DNA from: Budorcas taxicolor
Taxonomy: Eukaryota; Chordata; Mammalia; Artiodactyla; Bovidae
DNA: 64,000 nt
Direction: 5' to 3'
Assembly: GCF_023091745.1 (NCBI RefSeq)
Contig: NC_068910.1
Location: 130,713,170 to 130,777,169 of the forward strand
In this document: positions 60,274 to 64,000 of the stretch, piece after piece
Position numbering within the stretch: position 1 is the first letter of the stretch
How the letters are laid out: each line of letters begins with the position of its first letter
The notes under the pieces: generated by a model
The model's database searches: none
Told to the model about the DNA's origin: nothing
Seen by the model: only the letters and a program-made list of their open reading frames with translations
Translations under genes and position numbers: made by a program

Positions 60274-62025
60274 CTTGATGTGTATTTCGCTCCAGTTTTT
60301 GCTCTTCCTGAGTCCCTATAGATAGTTCTATCTTTGAGGATGGAAGAGGTTGGGATCTGAAGGCCTCTTCTATCTGTGAAGCTGCAGGTGTCTCCTTACC
60401 TCCTACTGGATGAACTTTGGGATGGGGAACAAGGATGGCAGAGTGTTTCTTGAGAGGGTTTTAAGTGCAGAGTGGATGTTCTGGTACAGGCTTCTCAGAG
60501 GCATCAGAAATGCCTGAGGGATACAGATACTTGCCAAGTTATGCTCCTGTTTTGATACTATCTTTCAGTTCTTTTTGAGCATCCTCAAGCAGCAACTTTG
60601 CCCAAAGAGGGGCAGGGCCAAGCAGTGGCCCTAGCACATAGGAGAAGAGGAGAGCTGAAGAGGCCAGGCTTCCTTGCCTGGGAGGTGACAAGAATTGTCT
60701 CCCAGGCATGGTCTTTCTGGGAGCTGCTCCATGGCATTTTGTAGAGGAGAAAAAACATTTATGCCATAGGAACTCAGCTACTGTTTCTGTATGAATTGTT
60801 ACTGAGCATTTCCAATATATGAAGAAGTTGTATGAGGAGCAATGGTGACTTTCTTATCATGAGGCACTTACAGCCAAGAGCGTAAGGAATCTGAAATCAA
60901 AGAGAAAATTCTTAATCATTCAGAAAATTCCTCTCATTCTTCACTGATTCAACAAATACTTACTAAGCACCAACCATGTGTCAGGAAATGATGTGGTTTA
61001 TTTTTTCACTTGGAATCTAAGAATAAATCTCAGGCCTTTAAGCAAGCTATGTGATGGAGACTTTTCTAGCCCTTCAATTTGAAGAATGTTCTTATCATGT
61101 ATCTTAGGGAATGTGGCAGGCCCCTCTTTTGGAGAGTACTCTAAAAGTCCTTCAGGAGACAACTGTATTTGATGAGAATATACTGGCACAAAGAGGCCAC
61201 TAGAACTCAAGTTACACATCAAAAGGACATCTCTGATATGCTTCATAGGTACTTTCAAGGACTGTATCACTAAAGCCTACCTTAATCAATATTCCTAGTT
61301 AAGAACATCACCAAGATGAACAAAGTCACTTCACCATCACTGATATAATAAATTTGATAATTTGCATTTAGAGCAGATATTGTGAGAAAGTCTATAGACC
61401 TCCTATACATCTTTAAATTGTCCTAGGTGTGTCCTGCTCAATGAACTCTTCTTAATCTTTATTAGAAGCTTTATTTAACAGTTAAGATATTTTCTGCATT
61501 TACTACTTTAGAGTTCTAAGCATGCTGTTTAGGAAAGTATATTCAACCAAGAGTCAAAACTAAGTTATTAATAGGTTTTATATAACCAGCAGTTAACAAC
61601 CTGTCTTCTGATTCCTGAAGTAAGTGCAGTCCTAGCCTTTCTCTCCTGCTTTATTCATCTCAGCCTTCAAGATTACCAAGCTCATTTCCTTTCCTTACAT
61701 TTTAATTGAGTTGACAGACATAAGAAAGACTGGTTAATATGAATGAAAGATTTGGCTGCATAATTTATAGATCCAGGAATAAGACACCTTAATAGGACTC
61801 CTGAAGGGACACGTGTTGAGTCTCCGCTCCCTGGGAGACTCTTTCCCATCAAGCTATGTGACTTCTTTACACTTGTGTAGTGTGGAGGGTTGCATATTCT
61901 AGAGATAGCCATCTAGGACCTCGCCTCCACTTTCTTGTCTTCTGCGTGCCATATGGGCATTCTATGCAGCCAGTTTATTCCTTTCATATTTTTTAACTTG
62001 ATTTACTTAATCTTTCTATTCTGCC

Positions 62026-62049
62026 TTTTTTTTTTTTTTTTTTTTTTTT
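62026..62049 (+). repeat. Poly-T run (T24)
   Basis: Twenty-four Ts followed by AGTGTATT; it might mark the tail of a minus-strand retro-insert, but no such insert was recognised beside it. Confidence 0.9.
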
Positions 62050-62379
62050 AGTGTATTACATGAAAGTCAAAGCACTTAAAATTTCTTGGTCTCTAATGAA
62101 GGGCAAGACCACTTTTTCATGTGTGCTAGCCAAATCCACACTCGAAAAAAAATTACCAAGTACCTTCTTCATAATACATTGGTTGAATAAATATAGTATT
62201 TTTTCATTCTCTCTCCATGAAACACTCTTCTTTTACTCCTTGAGCTGCTCAGTCCATTCTTTATTTCACTTCTTTGAGTGGCTTCTTCTCACCGTCTCCC
62301 AGATTAAGTGACTCTCGGGTACACATTATTTCCTGCAAAATAATAGTCATCACACATTAAATCATTTCTTTGTTAAATG

Positions 62380-62490
62380 TTTATCTCTTCTTTTGGAACA
62401 TAAGCTCCATTAGCAGAAACTGTATCTGCCTTCTGCATCTAGCGCAGGACTTTTTACATCATAGATGCTTATAGGTATTCACTAGTATGT
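62380..62490 (+). repeat. L2/MIR-type 3' end
   Basis: TGGAACATAAGCTCCATTAG, CTGTATCTGCCTTCTGCAT and TAGATGCTTATAGGTATTCA follow the L2 3' end pattern. Confidence 0.55.
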
Positions 62491-62601
62491 TAGTTTAAAA
62501 TCTCTGATATAATAGACACTTTGTCAAGTACTGAGAACTCAGTCTTTAATGATTAATCGAACACCTCAAAGTGCATAAGTATTGCAATAATATATATAAA
62601 A

Positions 62602-62808
62602 TGGGCTTCTTTGGTATCTCAGCTGATAAAGAATCCTAGTGCAATGCAGAAGACCCCAGTTCAATTACTGGGTCAGGAAGATCCCCTGGAGAAGGGAATG
62701 GCTACCCAATCCAGTGTTCCTGCCAGGAGAATCCCACGGACAGAGAAGCCTGGTGGGCTGCACTCCAGGGGGTTGCAAAGAGTCAAACACTACTAAGCAA
62801 CTAAACAT
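62602..62808 (+). mobile_element. Bov-tA SINE
   Basis: GGGCTTCTTTGGTATCTCAG head, GTGCAATGCAGAAGACCCC, GGAAGATCCCCTGGAGAAGG and the tail GAGTCAAACACTACTAAGC. Confidence 0.9.
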
Positions 62809-62994
62809 ATTGCAGTAATAGTGAAGGGACTAAAAAAATTATAGAGCACCATCCCAACTCTTAAGAAGTGTTCTGTAAAACAAATGGGACATTTTCACAC
62901 AACTAATTAAATATCTACAAAAATCTCAAGTACCAAAAGAGTGAGTGAGTAAGGAAATGATTAACTGAAATGAATAAGGGGTTCATTTTAGAAT

Positions 62995-63175
62995 TGATTA
63001 GACCTGGCTTTAAACTTGGGCAAATTAGTCAATGTCTCACAGCTTCAGTTTTCACATCTATAAAATGAAAATTATAAATGTTCCTATCTTGTAGGGTTGT
63101 TGTAAGGAATAAATGAGATAATGATTATAAAATACCAGAGTCAGGCATATATCACACAATAAATGTTTATTATTT
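62995..63175 (+). repeat. MIR SINE
   Basis: GGCTTTAAACTTGGGCAAAT, CAGTTTTCACATCTATAAAA and GGGTTGTTGTAAGGAATAAA to CACAATAAATGTTTATTA closely follow the MIR consensus. Confidence 0.8.
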
Positions 63176-63461
63176 AGCAGTAGCAGTAATAGTATAATTA
63201 GGTTACTGAAAAGAGGCAAGGCGGGATGATTTGGTGATGGGTCTATGAATAGCATATCCTTGCATTCTCAAATAGACTAGGGAAGGGACCAACTGCTAAA
63301 GACTAATGCTGCAATGATTATGTTAGATCAAGAGTGCTTAAACCTTTAGGTTTCAGGACTGCCTAATATACTTAAATATTAGTTAGGACTCAGGATTGGG
63401 GTTCTCCAGAAAAAGAGAAACTCTATGTCTTTTCTAATAGATAAATAGTTATATATGCACT

Positions 63462-64000
63462 CATCTCACATGCTAGTAAAATGATGCTTAAAATTCTCCA
63501 AGCCAGGCTTCAGCAATATGTGAACCTTCAACTTCCAGATGTTCAAGCTGATTTTAGAAAAGGCAGAGGAACCAGAGATCAAATTGCCAACATCTGCTGC
63601 ATCATCGAAAAAGCAAGAGAGTTCCAGAAAAACATCTATTTCTGCTTTATTCACTATGCCAATGCCTTTTGACTGTGTGGATCACAATAAACTGGAAAAT
63701 TCTGAAAGAGATGGGAATACCAGACCACCTGACCTGCCTCTTGAGAAACCTATATGCAGGTCAGGAAGCAACAGTTAGAACTGGACATGGAACAACAGAC
63801 TGGTTCCAAATAGGAAAAGGAGTATGTCAAGGCTGTATATTGTCACCCTGCTTATTTAACTTCTATGCAGAGTACATGATGAGAAACGCTGGGCTGGAAG
63901 AAGCACAATCTGGAATCAAGATTGCCAGGAGAAATATCAGTAACCTCAGATATGCAGATGACACCACTCTTATGGCAGAAAGTGAAGAACTCAAGAGCCT
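63462..64000 (+). mobile_element. BovB (RTE LINE) reverse-transcriptase part, cut by the window end
   Basis: It starts at about GCACTCATCTCACATGCTAG and follows the BovB at 48440-48970. The reverse-transcriptase blocks are recognisable: the SPCLFNFYAEYM box near 63840 and an intact YADD active-site box near 63950. One or more frameshifts are seen (the frame is lost near 63670), so at least this part is inactive. The 3' end is outside the window. Confidence 0.92.

Larger units (their letters stand above)
57871..64000. other. Region upstream of GOLGB1
   Basis: No exon of a neighbouring gene recognised. In human the next gene upstream is IQCB1, whose end would be expected further out. The stretch holds MIR, Tigger-like, Bov-tA and BovB sequences and an imperfect direct repeat. 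Nothing recognised in 59340-60190 and 60300-62020. Confidence 0.7.

Noticed and set aside
1..64000. CRISPR array, operon, riboswitch or prokaryotic signals
   Set aside because: The window is mammalian. The regular repeats seen are microsatellites and interspersed elements; no array of equal repeats with unique spacers exists.

Overview
The window is mammalian genomic DNA from a ruminant. The evidence is the repeat content: several BovB (RTE) LINE copies, tRNA-Glu-derived Bov-tA SINEs and one BovA2-type SINE, families characteristic of bovid and other pecoran ruminant genomes. The exact species (cattle, yak, sheep, goat and so on) cannot be told from the sequence alone.

One gene dominates: GOLGB1, encoding giantin, the giant coiled-coil tether of the Golgi rim. 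It lies on the minus strand. A CpG-rich promoter and a non-coding first exon are at about 57.75-57.9 kb. The start codon is in exon 2 at 46.46 kb. Coding exons 2-15 run down to 692, and the 3' end of the gene lies beyond base 1. All fourteen coding exons have GT/AG borders and join in frame to 2,959 codons plus 2 nt, without a stop or frameshift. From memory, human giantin is about 3,260 residues, so roughly 300 residues, including the C-terminal membrane anchor, are missing from the window. Two very large internal exons (5,195 nt and 1,912 nt) carry 80 percent of the visible coding sequence.

Layout by region: 0-0.66 kb, 3' end of a BovB; 0.69-16.7 kb, exons 15, 14 and 13 with a 7.9-kb repeat-rich intron; 16.7-33.5 kb, introns 12-10 with small exons 12 and 11, intron 10 being largely L1 nested in L1; 33.5-46.5 kb, the ten exons 10 to 2 (exons 3-8 are all multiples of three, and exons 5 and 6 are a visible duplication); 46.5-57.75 kb, intron 1 with a BovB bounded by perfect target duplications and a Tigger transposase relic; 57.75-58.15 kb, promoter; 58.15-64 kb, upstream intergenic DNA with ancient repeats and another BovB running off the end.

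I found no second convincing protein-coding gene, no structural RNA gene and no new type of biological system. The points most worth a second look are a Golgi-stress-element-like ACGTGGC site in the GOLGB1 promoter region, the repeated SLQ..RDR motif spaced 272 and 274 residues apart, the exon 5/6 duplication, a splice acceptor built on a microsatellite, several clean retrotransposon insertion scars (one L1 twin-primed), and an unidentified 180-codon open frame in intron 14. Names of repeat families are from recognition by eye and were not checked with a masking program.
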